Below the pieces are notes generated by a model that saw only the letters and a program-made list of their open reading frames with translations, did not search any database and was not told the origin of the DNA. From the NCBI GenBank assembly GCA_018432935.1, contig JAHDSF010000003.1:1-62960 (forward strand): DNA of 62,960 nt. The letters run 5' to 3'. The number at the start of each line of letters is the position of its first letter. The stretch's first letter is position 1. Below are positions 37,107 through 46,441 of the stretch, one piece after another. The stretch comes from Rhodospirillales bacterium. Its GTDB lineage: Bacteria; Pseudomonadota; Alphaproteobacteria; Rhodospirillales; Shumkoniaceae. The translations under genes and the position numbers were made by a program.

Positions 37107-37157
37107 CGGGGAACCTCGGAGGCGGACGGCGTGGATTGACCGGCCATGAAGCCGCTC

Positions 37158-37427
37158 TCAACTCCTGGCCTTCAGTTGGCTTTCGCGGGCCACTCGTTCG
37201 TACGTTTCGGAGTCGGACTTGATCCGGTACTGATGGCCCTCGACGTCCTTGGGCAGAAGCTTGACGATCCGGTAGGTGTCCGGGGACCTGTCGATCCCGG
37301 CGAGGGGCAATAACAATCGCACGGCTTGGCCGACCGCGAACTTGTGATCGGTCACCGGGGCGATGACCCCTTTCCGGGACGAAAGCGACGGTAGGGTTGC
37401 GCGCATCCTTGTCGTCTTTGCGGGCAT
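37158..37427 (-). CDS. Small hypothetical protein (89 aa)
   Basis: Not recognised by name. From the ATG at 37427 (AAGGAGAG upstream) a basic N-terminus leads to FAVGQAVRLLLPL and TYRIVKLLPKDVEGHQYRIKSDSETYERVARESQL. The last segment is a pattern I have seen in short alphaproteobacterial proteins with an SH3-like fold. It lies 46 bases downstream of the TrhA gene in the same direction. Confidence 0.6.
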   Translation of the reverse strand: MPAKTTRMRATLPSLSSRKGVIAPVTDHKFAVGQAVRLLLPLAGIDRSPDTYRIVKLLPKDVEGHQYRIKSDSETYERVARESQLKARS

Positions 37428-37473
37428 GGCAATCAGTCTCTCCTTGACCGGTACGTGGGGCTTCAACCCGTCC

Positions 37474-38109
37474 TCAGATGTTGATGAAGACGGCAACGTA
37501 ATGGCAGACGGCAGCGGAGAGCACGAAGCCGTGCCAGATCGCCTTGTGGAACCGCAGCCGTTCCAACAGGTAAAACCCGACCCCGACCGAATAGATCAGA
37601 CCCCCGACCGCAATCAGCAGCATCGTTGTTAGCCCGAATGCGGCAAGCATCGGTTTGAACGCGACGATGATGCACCATCCGAGAACCAGGTAAGCCACGA
37701 TCGCAAGCCGCTCGAAGCGCTGGGGAAACGCGATCTTGGCGAAGGCACCCAGGATCGCCACGGTCCATACCGTCACGGCCAGCCAGGTCAACCACGGCCC
37801 ATCCATGCGCCCGAGCGTGAACGGAGAATAGGTCGCCCCGATCATGATGAAGATGGCGGCATGGTCGAAACGCCGCAGCAGATCCCGTCTCCCTGACGGA
37901 GGAGCCAGATTGTAGGCAGCCGAGCAACCAAGCATCGCCATCAGCCCGACGACGTACAATGCTATGCCGACGAACGGCGTACTGCTCCCCGCCCGCATCC
38001 CTTGGGCGACCGCCGCTATCGTTCCGATCACGCCAAGAACCAAGCCGAGGGCGTGCACGATGCGATCGGCGCTGAACTCGGCTTCATCCCCGCGGCGTCT
38101 TGGGCTCAA
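37474..38109 (-). CDS. TrhA / hemolysin III family membrane protein
   Basis: A 211-residue polytopic protein with seven transmembrane segments and the PAQR/hemolysin III signatures: ADRIVHALG at the start, FDHAAIFIMIGATYSPF with the conserved His in the third helix, and KAIWHGFVLSAAVCHYVAV near the end. Members influence membrane fluidity and lipid homeostasis; haemolytic activity is not general. The start is TTG at 38109, supported by GGGGAG nine bases upstream. Confidence 0.85.
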   Translation of the reverse strand: MSPRRRGDEAEFSADRIVHALGLVLGVIGTIAAVAQGMRAGSSTPFVGIALYVVGLMAMLGCSAAYNLAPPSGRRDLLRRFDHAAIFIMIGATYSPFTLGRMDGPWLTWLAVTVWTVAILGAFAKIAFPQRFERLAIVAYLVLGWCIIVAFKPMLAAFGLTTMLLIAVGGLIYSVGVGFYLLERLRFHKAIWHGFVLSAAVCHYVAVFINI

Positions 38110-38256
38110 GCCGCGCTTCTCCCCGCTCGATCGCGTGCCCTGAAAGCTCGCCGCATCGTCGGCTGAACCGCCAGTACATCCGTGGTCGATTTGGCCGTCC
38201 GATGCAGCTACCGCTGTCGCGGGAAGAGAAGATTTCCCACTCCAGCAACGCTATAC

Positions 38257-38469
38257 TCAACCCAGCAGCTTGAGGTTCTCTGCCGCCAGCTTGCCGCTCT
38301 TCTGGTCGGACACGAGATCAAAGCCTACCTTCTGGCCTTCACGTAGATCCCCCAGACCTGAACGTTCTACCGCGCTGATGTGAACGAAGGCATCCTTGCT
38401 GCCGTCATCCGGCATGATGAAGCCAAAGCCCTTCTGCGCGTTGAACCACTTCACGATACCAGTCGTCAT
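38257..38469 (-). CDS. Cold-shock family RNA chaperone (paralogue)
   Basis: A 70-residue CspA-like protein: [20 protein letters not shown] contains RNP1 KGFGFI, and [14 protein letters not shown] contains RNP2. The start at 38469 has GAAGGTTGTG upstream. A long gap of 350 bases upstream suggests a cold-responsive leader. It is similar to, but distinct from, the copy at 33586. Confidence 0.93.
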   Translation of the reverse strand: MTTGIVKWFNAQKGFGFIMPDDGSKDAFVHISAVERSGLGDLREGQKVGFDLVSDQKSGKLAAENLKLLG

Positions 38470-38819
38470 AACACAACCTTCCAAAGACAAGAGCCCCCGC
38501 ATGATTGCGAGCAGCCGCAGTCGCATTTTCGGGGGAAATCGTCAGCGTGGCGCTGGAATCACCAGCAGCACGGAAATTCATCCGGCCGTCTATCGACTGG
38601 CTCAAATATGGGAGCGAGATCTGCCAAGTCAACCGGCAAAGATGGCGCTACTGGATTTCTTGACAGCTTCCCCGAGTTTCATCCGCTATCCTGGCGCCCG
38701 CTAAAGCGGCTGAAATCCAAGCCTGCGATGCAGAAGTCGTCCTATAAGCATTGCGCGACTGTGCTGTCTCCGGCAAGGTGATGTGCTCGAGGGTTGCCAA
38801 AGGCCCGTGCCCGCGGTTC
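38470..38819. other. Gap upstream of cold-shock gene
   Basis: 350 bases. The side next to 38469 should carry the promoter and leader of the cold-shock gene. No gene on either strand is convincing. Confidence 0.45.
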
Positions 38820-39266
38820 TCAGGGGTCGCTTTCCGCCGGCCCGTGCCTTTCTGCCTGGCAGAGCGAGTGATTGCTTAGCACTTCGATCACCCGGCAGGT
38901 GGCAATGCGGCCTCCCGAGCACTCCCGCACCATGCGTTCGAGCTCCGCCTTGAGGGCTAGCAGCCTTGCGATGCGGTTCTCGACCTGGTGAAGCTGAGTC
39001 CGGGCGATCTCGTCGGCGGCCTGGCATGACTGCTCCGGGTCGTCGGCAAGGCTCAGCAGATCCCGGATTGCCGGCAGCGGGAAGCCGAGTTCCCGGGCAT
39101 GACGGATGAATCTTACCCGCTCGACGTCGGACCGCTCGTAGAGACGCTGGTTGCCTTGCGATCGCGCGGCACGGGGAAGCATGCCGATCTGCTCGTAGTA
39201 GCGGACCGTCTGGATCTTGCATCCGGCCGCCTCGGCGAGACGGCCGATGGTCAGGTTTGCAGCCAT
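38820..39266 (-). CDS. MerR-family heavy-metal regulator
   Basis: A 148-residue MerR protein. The winged-helix TIGRLAEAAGCKIQTVRYYEQIGMLP is followed by the dimerisation helix and metal-site residues C81, C116, C124 and C136; the ECSGGRIATC loop resembles ZntR/CadR/PbrR-type sites. Divergent from a Zn/Cd/Pb P-type ATPase gene with a promoter of 19-base spacer between them, it is the obvious metal-responsive switch for efflux. GGAGAC precedes the ATG. Confidence 0.88.
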   Translation of the reverse strand: MAANLTIGRLAEAAGCKIQTVRYYEQIGMLPRAARSQGNQRLYERSDVERVRFIRHARELGFPLPAIRDLLSLADDPEQSCQAADEIARTQLHQVENRIARLLALKAELERMVRECSGGRIATCRVIEVLSNHSLCQAERHGPAESDP

Positions 39267-39285
39267 CTCGTCTCCTTTTTTTCGC

Positions 39286-39316
39286 TTGAAGCTCCAGTAG
39301 CTATAGCATTTAGGGT
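39286..39316 (+). promoter_or_regulatory. MerR-type promoter of the P-type ATPase
   Basis: TTGAAG at 39286-39291 and TAGGGT at 39311-39316 are separated by 19 bases, the over-long spacer that MerR regulators untwist. The spacer holds the imperfect dyad CTCCAGTAGCTATAG characteristic of CadR/ZntR-like sites. Confidence 0.75.
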
Positions 39317-39348
39317 GACATCCGATCGATTGCGCGACGGAGTTCCCG

Positions 39349-41547
39349 ATGACGTTTCTCAAGACAGAATCGCCGCGCCGCCAAACCCTTGCCTGGTCGG
39401 TAGCCGGCATGGATTGCGGCGGCTGCGCCGCCAAGATCCGGCGCGCGCTCGAACGCCTGCCCGGCGTGAGCGAGGTCTCGGTGTCGGTCGTGTCGCAGTC
39501 GCTGAGCTTGACGCTGGACGACCAAGCCCCCTCCCCCGCCGAGATCGAAGAGCGCGTGAGACGACTGGGCTACGAGGTATCCTGCCGCTCAGGGCAAGAG
39601 GAGGAACACGCCGCGGCCGGGTCAGTGAGCATCGGCGCCGAGTCCGAGCGCCGGAGGGCGCCGACGCCGTGGTTCGCGGGAACCCGGGGCCGGCTGGTGA
39701 TCCTCACCGGCGCTCTCCTTGCTGCGGCCTGGGCGCTGGAGATCCTGGCGCCGGGAGCGGCGGGTTCGTGGGGGTTTTTCGCCGCCTGCGTGATCGGATT
39801 GATACCGGTGAGCCGCCGCGCCCTGTCAGCGTGCTCCGCCGGCCAGCCGTTCACCATCGAGATGCTGATGACCATCGCCGCCACGGGTGCCCTGGTGATC
39901 GGGGCGGCCGAGGAAGCGGCGCTGGTGGTCTTCCTGTTCGCTGTCGGCGAGGTCCTCGAAGGGGTCGCCGCGGAGCGTGCCCGCGCCTCGATCCGCGCCC
40001 TCGGCGCCCTCGTGCCCAGGACCGCCCGCCTGGTCGATGCCGGCACCGTCCGCGAGGTCCTCGCGGCGGAGCTGAGAATCGGTCAGATCGTGCTGGTCCG
40101 CCCCGGCGACCGTATCCCCGCGGACGGCGAGATCGTCGACGGCAGCTCGGAGGTGGACGAAAGTCCGGTGACGGGAGAGTCGATCCCGGTTGCCAAGCAT
40201 CCGGGCGATACCGTCTTCGCCGGCTCGATCAACGCCGAGGCGGCCTTGACGCTGCGCGTCGCCAAGGCGCCCGAGGACAACACGATCGCCAGGATCATTC
40301 GGCTCGTCGAGGAGGCGCAGGATGCCCGAGCCCCCACCGAGCGCTTCATCGACCGCTTCAGCCGCTACTACATGCCGGTCGTGGTCGGGCTGGCGATGCT
40401 GGTCGCCGTAGTTCCGCCCCTCGCCCTCGGACAGGAGTGGACGATCTGGACCTACCGCGCCCTTGCCCTGCTGCTGATCGGCTGCCCATGCGCGCTGGTC
40501 ATCTCGGTGCCGGCGTCGATCGCCTCGGCGCTGTCGGCGGGCGCCCGCCGCGGCCTCCTGTTGAAGGGCGGTGCGGTGATCGAGAACGCCGCCCGGACTA
40601 CGCTGGTCGCTTTCGACAAGACCGGCACGCTGACCGCCGCCCGGCCGACGGTGACCGACGTCGAGCCGTTGGCCGCGGGTGGCGACGAGGTGCTGGCGTT
40701 GGCGGCCGCGGTCGAGGCCGGGTCGAGCCACCCGTTGGCCGCCGCCATCGGTTCGGCGGCGACGGCCCAGGGCGTTCGCCTGCCGGCCGCGCGGGCGCAG
40801 GTTGCCGTCCCGGGCCGCGGAATGCGGGCAGAGGTCGAGGGACGGACGGTGACCGTCGGCTCGCCCCGCTACGCCGTCAGCGAAGGTGTCCTGAGCGACG
40901 CAGCCCAGGGGCGAGCCGCGTCGCTGGAGGCCGAGGGGAAGACGGTGGTAGTGGTGTTCCGGGAAGGCAGCGCGCTGGGCTTGGTCGCCCTGCGCGATCA
41001 GCCCCGTGAGGACGCGGGCAGGGCCGTCCGCGCGCTGCGGCAGTTGGGCGTGCGCTCGCTGATGCTGACCGGCGACAACGGCCGCACCGCCGCCGCCATC
41101 GCCGGAGCCATCGGCATCGAGCACCGTGCCGAGCTGCTTCCAGACGGCAAACTGGCAGCGATTCGCGATCTCGCTGCCGCCGAACGGGTGATGATGGTCG
41201 GCGACGGCATCAACGACGCGCCGGCGCTGGCCGCCGCCCATGTCGGGGTGGCCATGGGCTCGGGCACCGATGTCGCTCTAGAGACCGCCGATGGCGCCCT
41301 GCTTCGCGACAGGGTGAGCGACGTCCCGGCGACGATCCGGCTGGCCCGCGCGACGATGGCCAACATCCGCCAGAACGTCACCATCGCACTCGGCCTCAAG
41401 GGCCTGTTCCTGGTCACCACCGTCGCCGGCCTCACCGGCCTGTGGCCCGCGATCCTCGCCGATACCGGCGCGACCGTGCTGGTGACGCTGAACGCCTTGC
41501 GACTGCTCGGCTGCGATCCGGAACGGGAGCGCTGCAGCCGGGACTGA
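39349..41547 (+). CDS. zntA: Heavy-metal translocating P1B ATPase (Zn2+/Cd2+/Pb2+)
   Basis: A 732-residue efflux pump. An N-terminal HMA domain has GMDCGGC with C23 and C26. The transmembrane CPC motif is C379-P-C381; the phosphorylated aspartate is D423 in DKTGTLT; SSHPLA and GDGINDAPAL complete the catalytic core. The CPC plus an Asp near the last helix (ILADTGATVLVTLN) fits the Zn/Cd/Pb subgroup, not copper. It exports divalent metal from the cytosol under control of the divergent MerR protein. Confidence 0.93.
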   Translation: MTFLKTESPRRQTLAWSVAGMDCGGCAAKIRRALERLPGVSEVSVSVVSQSLSLTLDDQAPSPAEIEERVRRLGYEVSCRSGQEEEHAAAGSVSIGAESERRRAPTPWFAGTRGRLVILTGALLAAAWALEILAPGAAGSWGFFAACVIGLIPVSRRALSACSAGQPFTIEMLMTIAATGALVIGAAEEAALVVFLFAVGEVLEGVAAERARASIRALGALVPRTARLVDAGTVREVLAAELRIGQIVLVRPGDRIPADGEIVDGSSEVDESPVTGESIPVAKHPGDTVFAGSINAEAALTLRVAKAPEDNTIARIIRLVEEAQDARAPTERFIDRFSRYYMPVVVGLAMLVAVVPPLALGQEWTIWTYRALALLLIGCPCALVISVPASIASALSAGARRGLLLKGGAVIENAARTTLVAFDKTGTLTAARPTVTDVEPLAAGGDEVLALAAAVEAGSSHPLAAAIGSAATAQGVRLPAARAQVAVPGRGMRAEVEGRTVTVGSPRYAVSEGVLSDAAQGRAASLEAEGKTVVVVFREGSALGLVALRDQPREDAGRAVRALRQLGVRSLMLTGDNGRTAAAIAGAIGIEHRAELLPDGKLAAIRDLAAAERVMMVGDGINDAPALAAAHVGVAMGSGTDVALETADGALLRDRVSDVPATIRLARATMANIRQNVTIALGLKGLFLVTTVAGLTGLWPAILADTGATVLVTLNALRLLGCDPERERCSRD

Positions 41548-41556
41548 CGGCGGACG

Positions 41557-42132
41557 TCACGCCGCCACGCGGCGCATCAGCCAAGCCATCGCATCGCCGA
41601 GCTCGCCCATCGCGCGCCGGCCCTCGGCATCGCGCTCGACATCACCCCGCGCCTTGCCGATGCCGATGTTCCACTGCGAGGTGCCGGGAACGATCATGCG
41701 GTGGATTAGGAAGAAGCGGTCGATGGCATCGAGCGCCTGGATCGCCCCCGCCCGCCGCGCCGCCACCACGGCTGCTCCGACCTTGCGCGCAAGCGGATTG
41801 CCGCGAAGGCGTTCGACGCGGCCGCAACGGTCCATCACCGCCTTGAGTTCGTCGCTGACGGTGGCGTGGTGGACCGGCGACGCAAGCAGGATGCCGTCGG
41901 CTTCAACCATGCGGCCAAGCCAGGAATCTACGCGCCGCAGGCCATCCGGGCAGGCGCCGTCCGGCGACCCTTCGTAGCCGCGACAGACCGGACATTGGCA
42001 GATCTCCTGCCCTGCCAGCTCGCAGAGCTCGGTCTCGACGCCCTGCGCCTGGAGGGCATCGAACACCCAACCGATCAGGGTCGCGGTGTTGCCTCCCGGC
42101 CAGGGGCTGCCGTTGAACGCAACCACCTTCAT
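41557..42132 (-). CDS. Flavodoxin-like NAD(P)H-dependent FMN reductase
   Basis: A 191-residue protein of the flavodoxin_2/NADPH-dependent FMN reductase fold. The FMN loop is FNGSPWPGGNTATL at 5-18 and the second loop is ASPVHHATVSDELKAVMDR. An inserted CQCPVCRGYEGSPDGAC cluster at about 45-61 is like that of iron-sulfur flavoproteins, though short of a typical compact Fe-S motif. It is the last gene of the GntR-TRAP-oxidoreductase string, 16 bases after the FAD-oxidoreductase stop, and probably supplies reducing power or reduces the imported compound. Confidence 0.75.
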   Translation of the reverse strand: MKVVAFNGSPWPGGNTATLIGWVFDALQAQGVETELCELAGQEICQCPVCRGYEGSPDGACPDGLRRVDSWLGRMVEADGILLASPVHHATVSDELKAVMDRCGRVERLRGNPLARKVGAAVVAARRAGAIQALDAIDRFFLIHRMIVPGTSQWNIGIGKARGDVERDAEGRRAMGELGDAMAWLMRRVAA

Positions 42133-42148
42133 CGATGCCGCCCCGCCG

Positions 42149-43552
42149 TCAGTGGGTGCCGTCGATGATCGAGCCCTGGGCCTTCAGCGTCTCGCGCAGG
42201 CGGGCGACCGGGAAGTCGCGGAACGGTACGTCGGCGTTTTCCGTCCGCCTCAAGGCGGCGGCGGTACCGGCGGCGGTCCCCATGGCCAGGCACGGCCCCA
42301 TCGTCCGGGCGGTGCCTTGGGCCACCCGGGTCGCCGACATGCAGCGCCCAGCGACCAGCACGTTGGCCAGCCCCTTGGCGACCAGGCAGCGGAACGGAAT
42401 GTCGTAGGAGCCGCCGTCGGCCACGGGAATGCGCACCTGCTCGCGGCCACGCCCGTGAATGTCGATATGATGGCATCCCTTGGCGACGCCGTCCTCGAAC
42501 TTGCGGGCCTTGGCAACGTCCTCATCGCCGAGCACGTACTCGCCGATGATGCGCCGCGTCTCGCGAACGCCAAGGCGCGGCGCAATCGCCGAGAAATGCG
42601 CGTTCTCGAACCCCGGAACGCGCTGCTGGAGGAATTGCACGCAGGTCCAGACCTGGTCGTAGAGCGGCGGCATGGTGGCGCTCAGCTGATCGGTCTTCAA
42701 GGGATCGACGTTCCAGACCCGGGTGGCGTTGACGCAGACCTCCTTGCGCGGGGTCGAGGTCGGCTGGATCATGATCAGCGCCGTGGGAAACATCTCCTGG
42801 CGATCGATCGCGTCGGCCAGGAACGGCCCCTCGCCCTTGAAGAAGACACAAGGCTGACCCTGCTCGTAGAGGGCTTCGACGAGTTGCTTGTCGGTGCGCC
42901 CGCCGCGGATGACGTCGCTTTCGCCGACCGCCACGTACTCGGGGTGCTCGCGAACGAAGCGGAGCAGCGGCTCGGCCTCGACGCCGGACATGCGGAACAT
43001 GATCGAGACCGGCTGCAGGTCGCCGTCCTCGGCGCCCATCTCGAACGCGGCGCCGGCCATGGCCGCGACGTCGCCGTCCCCCGAGCAATCGATCACGCTG
43101 TCGGCCTGGATCAGCGTATGGCCCGTCTTGTTGCGCACCATTACCCCGGCGACGCGTTCGCCGTCGACGACCACGTCCTCGGCGAACGTGTGGAGCAGCA
43201 GCCTCACGCCGTAACGCGCCATCACCTTGACGATGGCCATTTTCATCACTTCAGGGTCGTAGCAGACGTAGCGGATCAGCCGGTAGTCATTCAGGATCCC
43301 GACAAAGCCGTTCATCGCCTTGCATTCGTCGATGATCTCCGTGAGCGCGCCGCCGACGACGAGCTCGCCGCGGGCGTTGACCGCCCCGTCGATGGTCATG
43401 CCGGTCAGCAGCTCTCCGCCGACCGTCGGCCCCGCGTCGACGAGGAGCGTCTTGGCGCCGTTGCGAGCCGCCCCGATGGCGGCTCCGACGCCCGCGGCGC
43501 CGGCTCCGACGACCAGCACGTCGACGCGTTGCGTGTGGATGTGGGTCCGCAT
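42149..43552 (-). CDS. FAD-dependent oxidoreductase
   Basis: A 467-residue FAD-binding enzyme. The N-terminal Rossmann motif VDVLVVGAGAAGVGAAIGAARNG is at about 10-32, followed by GGELLTGMTIDGAVN. The distal part has DCSGDGDVAAMAGA and the C-terminal FAD signature RCMSATRVAQGTARTMGPCLAMG. The pattern belongs to the FAD_oxidored family that often sits beside TRAP or tricarboxylate transporters. GGAAGGA precedes the ATG. The substrate is not evident; with the TRAP genes it suggests oxidation of an imported organic acid. Confidence 0.82.
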   Translation of the reverse strand: MRTHIHTQRVDVLVVGAGAAGVGAAIGAARNGAKTLLVDAGPTVGGELLTGMTIDGAVNARGELVVGGALTEIIDECKAMNGFVGILNDYRLIRYVCYDPEVMKMAIVKVMARYGVRLLLHTFAEDVVVDGERVAGVMVRNKTGHTLIQADSVIDCSGDGDVAAMAGAAFEMGAEDGDLQPVSIMFRMSGVEAEPLLRFVREHPEYVAVGESDVIRGGRTDKQLVEALYEQGQPCVFFKGEGPFLADAIDRQEMFPTALIMIQPTSTPRKEVCVNATRVWNVDPLKTDQLSATMPPLYDQVWTCVQFLQQRVPGFENAHFSAIAPRLGVRETRRIIGEYVLGDEDVAKARKFEDGVAKGCHHIDIHGRGREQVRIPVADGGSYDIPFRCLVAKGLANVLVAGRCMSATRVAQGTARTMGPCLAMGTAAGTAAALRRTENADVPFRDFPVARLRETLKAQGSIIDGTH

Positions 43553-43595
43553 GACTATCCTTCCATCTGTTCTTTTTCGATGCTCGCATCCCCGG

Positions 43596-44882
43596 TCATG
43601 ACGCGTATCCGTAACGGCGGGGGATGTACATGACGGCATCCGGCAGGTAGGCGACCAGCAAGAGGGCGATGATCAGCGCGACAAGGTACGGGAAGCATGC
43701 CTTCGTCACCCGCTCGAACGGGATCTTGGTGATGTCGGCGACGATGTAGAGCGAGATGCCGACGGGTGGCGTGATGATGCCGATCATCAGCGCCAGCACG
43801 ATGACGACGCCGAAATGGACGATGTCGAGGCCGAGCATGGGGGCCATGGGCACCAGGATCGGCGTAATGATGACCAGGTTGGCCGTGGCGCTCTCGAAGG
43901 TGCCGAGAACGAGCAGCCCGGCCAGGACGAGAAGCAGCACGGTGGCCGGGTCCGTCGACAGGCTGAACAGCGCATGAGAGACGATTTCGGGCACCTGCTC
44001 GACCGTGATTCCCCAGGCGAACACCTTGGCGGTCGCCAGGATGAACATGACGACGACGGTGGAGCGGACCGCCCGCAGCGTGGCCCCCTTGAGGGCGTCC
44101 CGGGTGAACTCGCGATAGATGGCGCCCAGGAACAGAGCGTAGAGGACGGCCACCGCACCCGCCTCGGTGGGCGTGAAGGCGCCCGTCAGAATGCCGCCGA
44201 CGATAATGATGGGAGCGCTGAGCGGCAGGATGCCGCGCCAGAACGCACGACCTATCGCCACCAGGCCTGGCCATGGGTCGACCGGGCATTTCTCGCGGCC
44301 CGTGAGGACCTGGACGTAGATCGCCGCCATCAGGCAAAGGCCCATGATGACCCCGGGCACGATGCCGGCCAGGAACAGCGCGTCGATCCCGACCTCCGCC
44401 ATCGCGCCGAACAGGACCAGATGGATGCTGGGCGGAATGATCGGGCCGATGGTGGAGGACACCGCCGTTATCGCAGCGGAGAACTCGGGGCGATAACCCT
44501 TGGCCCGCATGGCCTCGATCTCGACCCGGCCGAGGCCGGCGGCATCCGCCGACGACGATCCCGACATTCCCGAGAAGATCATGCTGGCAAGCACGTTGAC
44601 GTGCCCGAGGCCGCCACGAACGTGCCCGACGAGGCTGTTGGCGAACTCGAAGATGCGCTGGGTCACGCCGCCCGTGTTCATCAGCTCGCCGGCCAGGATG
44701 TAAAGCGGGATCGCAAGCAGGGTCTCGCTGCGCACGCCGCTGGACAACTGCTGGGCGGCGATGGTCAGGGGGGTCTCGGCGGCCACCAGATAGACGAGCG
44801 ATGCAGCGAGAAAGCTGAAGGCGACGGGGACACCGAGCAGAAGCAACGCCCCGAAACCGCAGAGAAGCAGCGTCAGAGCCAT
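43596..44882 (-). CDS. dctM: TRAP transporter large permease (DctM)
   Basis: A 428-residue polytopic protein with about 12 transmembrane segments. Signature stretches are IPLYILAGELMNTGGVTQRIFEFA, MSGSSSADAAGLG and IGPIIPPSIHLVLFG. Ends NRKYGYAS-like at the C-terminus. It is the ion-coupled transport subunit. It begins three bases after the DctQ stop. Its substrate is delivered by the DctP-type protein two genes upstream. Confidence 0.92.
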   Translation of the reverse strand: MALTLLLCGFGALLLLGVPVAFSFLAASLVYLVAAETPLTIAAQQLSSGVRSETLLAIPLYILAGELMNTGGVTQRIFEFANSLVGHVRGGLGHVNVLASMIFSGMSGSSSADAAGLGRVEIEAMRAKGYRPEFSAAITAVSSTIGPIIPPSIHLVLFGAMAEVGIDALFLAGIVPGVIMGLCLMAAIYVQVLTGREKCPVDPWPGLVAIGRAFWRGILPLSAPIIIVGGILTGAFTPTEAGAVAVLYALFLGAIYREFTRDALKGATLRAVRSTVVVMFILATAKVFAWGITVEQVPEIVSHALFSLSTDPATVLLLVLAGLLVLGTFESATANLVIITPILVPMAPMLGLDIVHFGVVIVLALMIGIITPPVGISLYIVADITKIPFERVTKACFPYLVALIIALLLVAYLPDAVMYIPRRYGYAS

Positions 44883-44885
44883 GGC

Positions 44886-45374
44886 TCAGCCCTCCCGGGC
44901 GTGGTCGGACGACACGCTGAACGCCATCACCAAGGCGCTCAGGGTCGAGGATGCCGCGGCCCAGACGATGGGAATCGAATAGAACGCGCGTGACAGGCGG
45001 AGGGCGACGATCTCCTGACCCCATTGCACCTGGGCCGCGCGAACCGCAAACCAACCCACCGTGACCATGCTGGCCCCTATGACCGCCGCCGAGAAGAGCG
45101 TGAGCGCGAAGAGCCAGCCTCGGGGCAGCCGCGTCACCAGGCCGGTGATGGCGACATGGCCGGCCTCCTTGAGAAGCGCGGCCGCCCCGATGAACGTGGC
45201 CCACACCAGGGCGAGGACGCTGGCGTCGTTCGCCCAGATGAGCGGGCTCTCCAGAATGTAGCGGAAGGTGATGCCGAGCGACGTGGCGGCCACGATCACG
45301 ACCATGCACGCCATGCAGAACGCCATCTCCACCCGGCCGACTGCAGAGTCCACCCGTCTGAGGAACGCGATCAC
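44886..45374 (-). CDS. dctQ: TRAP transporter small permease (DctQ)
   Basis: A 162-residue membrane protein with four transmembrane helices, matching the DctQ subunit. The GTG at 45374 has GGGGAGG five bases upstream and starts VIAFLRRVDSAVGRVE; there is no nearby ATG in frame with a ribosome site. It links DctM and the binding protein. It follows the dctP stop by 29 bases. Confidence 0.85.
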   Translation of the reverse strand: MIAFLRRVDSAVGRVEMAFCMACMVVIVAATSLGITFRYILESPLIWANDASVLALVWATFIGAAALLKEAGHVAITGLVTRLPRGWLFALTLFSAAVIGASMVTVGWFAVRAAQVQWGQEIVALRLSRAFYSIPIVWAAASSTLSALVMAFSVSSDHAREG

Positions 45375-45403
45375 GACGGCCTCCCCTGGTCCGGAAACAG
45401 TGG

Positions 45404-46387
45404 CTAGAGCTTGCTGACCTTGTCGAACAGGCCGGGCGTCCAGTCGCCGTCCTTTTCCAGCTGCACCGCGACGGGGCGGGCCTTCTCGACGAACGGCTTG
45501 ACGTCGATGTCGCTGATCTTGGCGCCATCGGCGGTCATCTTCGCCTTGTGGCTCTCGAACTCGGCGCCGATCGCCTTGGTGTAGAAGTCGCCGGCTTCGC
45601 TGCCGGCCGCCAGCATCGCGTCCTGCTGGGCTTTCGGCAGCTTGGCGAACACGGTCTCGCTGATCAGGATGTTGAACGGCGCCACCGAGTGGTTGGTCAT
45701 CGTGATGTAGGGGGCGGCCTGGTAGAATTTCTCCGGGAAGACGGAGCTGAACGAGGAGTCCATGCCATCGACAACCCCGGTCTTGAGCGCGAGATAGGAT
45801 TCCGACCATGGCAGGATGGTCGGCTTCATACCCAGCGCCTTCCAGGTTTCGACGTAGGCCCTGATGTTGGCGAGACGGAACTTGCGGCCTTCGAGATCCT
45901 TGACCGAAGCCACCGGGAACTTGGTGACCAGGACGCGCGGCACCCGGTACCAGTTGTCGGCGAGGACCCGAAGCTTCTTCTTCTCGAGCATCTCCTTCTT
46001 CATGGCGCCGTAGAGGTCGCTAGCCAGGAAGGTCTTCATGTGCTCCTGGTCGCGAAAGGCGAAGGGCATTGCCATGATGCCGTAGTCCTTCACCACGTTC
46101 TGGTTCCAGTCCGCCACGTTGGCGAACATGTCCAGAGCGCCCATCATGACGTTCTCGATCATGCTGACCGCGTCGCCGAGTTGCCCGGCGGGAAACACCT
46201 TGATCGTCACCGCGCCGCCGCTCTTCTGGGCGGCAAGCTCGGCGAACTTCTCCAATCCCTTGGTCTCAAAGCTGGTGGGCGAATGCACGCCACCGAGGCG
46301 CAGTTCCCTGGCCATCGCCGTTGTTTGCAGCATGGACAGCATGGCCGTGGCGGCCGCCATTGCGGCCAGATACTTGAATGCGCGCAT
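45404..46387 (-). CDS. dctP: TRAP transporter solute-binding protein (DctP)
   Basis: A 327-residue periplasmic protein. The signal peptide ends TTAMA at about 26; the mature N-terminus RELRLGGVHSPTSFETKGLEKFA and the TRAP arginine-containing segment GRKFRLANIRAYVETWKALG (carboxylate-binding Arg) identify the DctP family. AGGAGGAATG precedes the ATG. The ligand is probably an organic acid; the operon's FAD enzyme hints at oxidation after uptake. Confidence 0.9.
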   Translation of the reverse strand: MRAFKYLAAMAAATAMLSMLQTTAMARELRLGGVHSPTSFETKGLEKFAELAAQKSGGAVTIKVFPAGQLGDAVSMIENVMMGALDMFANVADWNQNVVKDYGIMAMPFAFRDQEHMKTFLASDLYGAMKKEMLEKKKLRVLADNWYRVPRVLVTKFPVASVKDLEGRKFRLANIRAYVETWKALGMKPTILPWSESYLALKTGVVDGMDSSFSSVFPEKFYQAAPYITMTNHSVAPFNILISETVFAKLPKAQQDAMLAAGSEAGDFYTKAIGAEFESHKAKMTADGAKISDIDVKPFVEKARPVAVQLEKDGDWTPGLFDKVSKL

Positions 46388-46441
46388 GGAACATTCCTCC
46401 TGTTTTGGATTCTTGCGATCCGGTGATGTTCAAATCACCGG

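Noticed and set aside
39099-41009. 636-residue open frame on the plus strand through merR and zntA
   Set aside because: Arg/Gly/Pro-rich shadow that crosses two genes with intact motifs on other frames.
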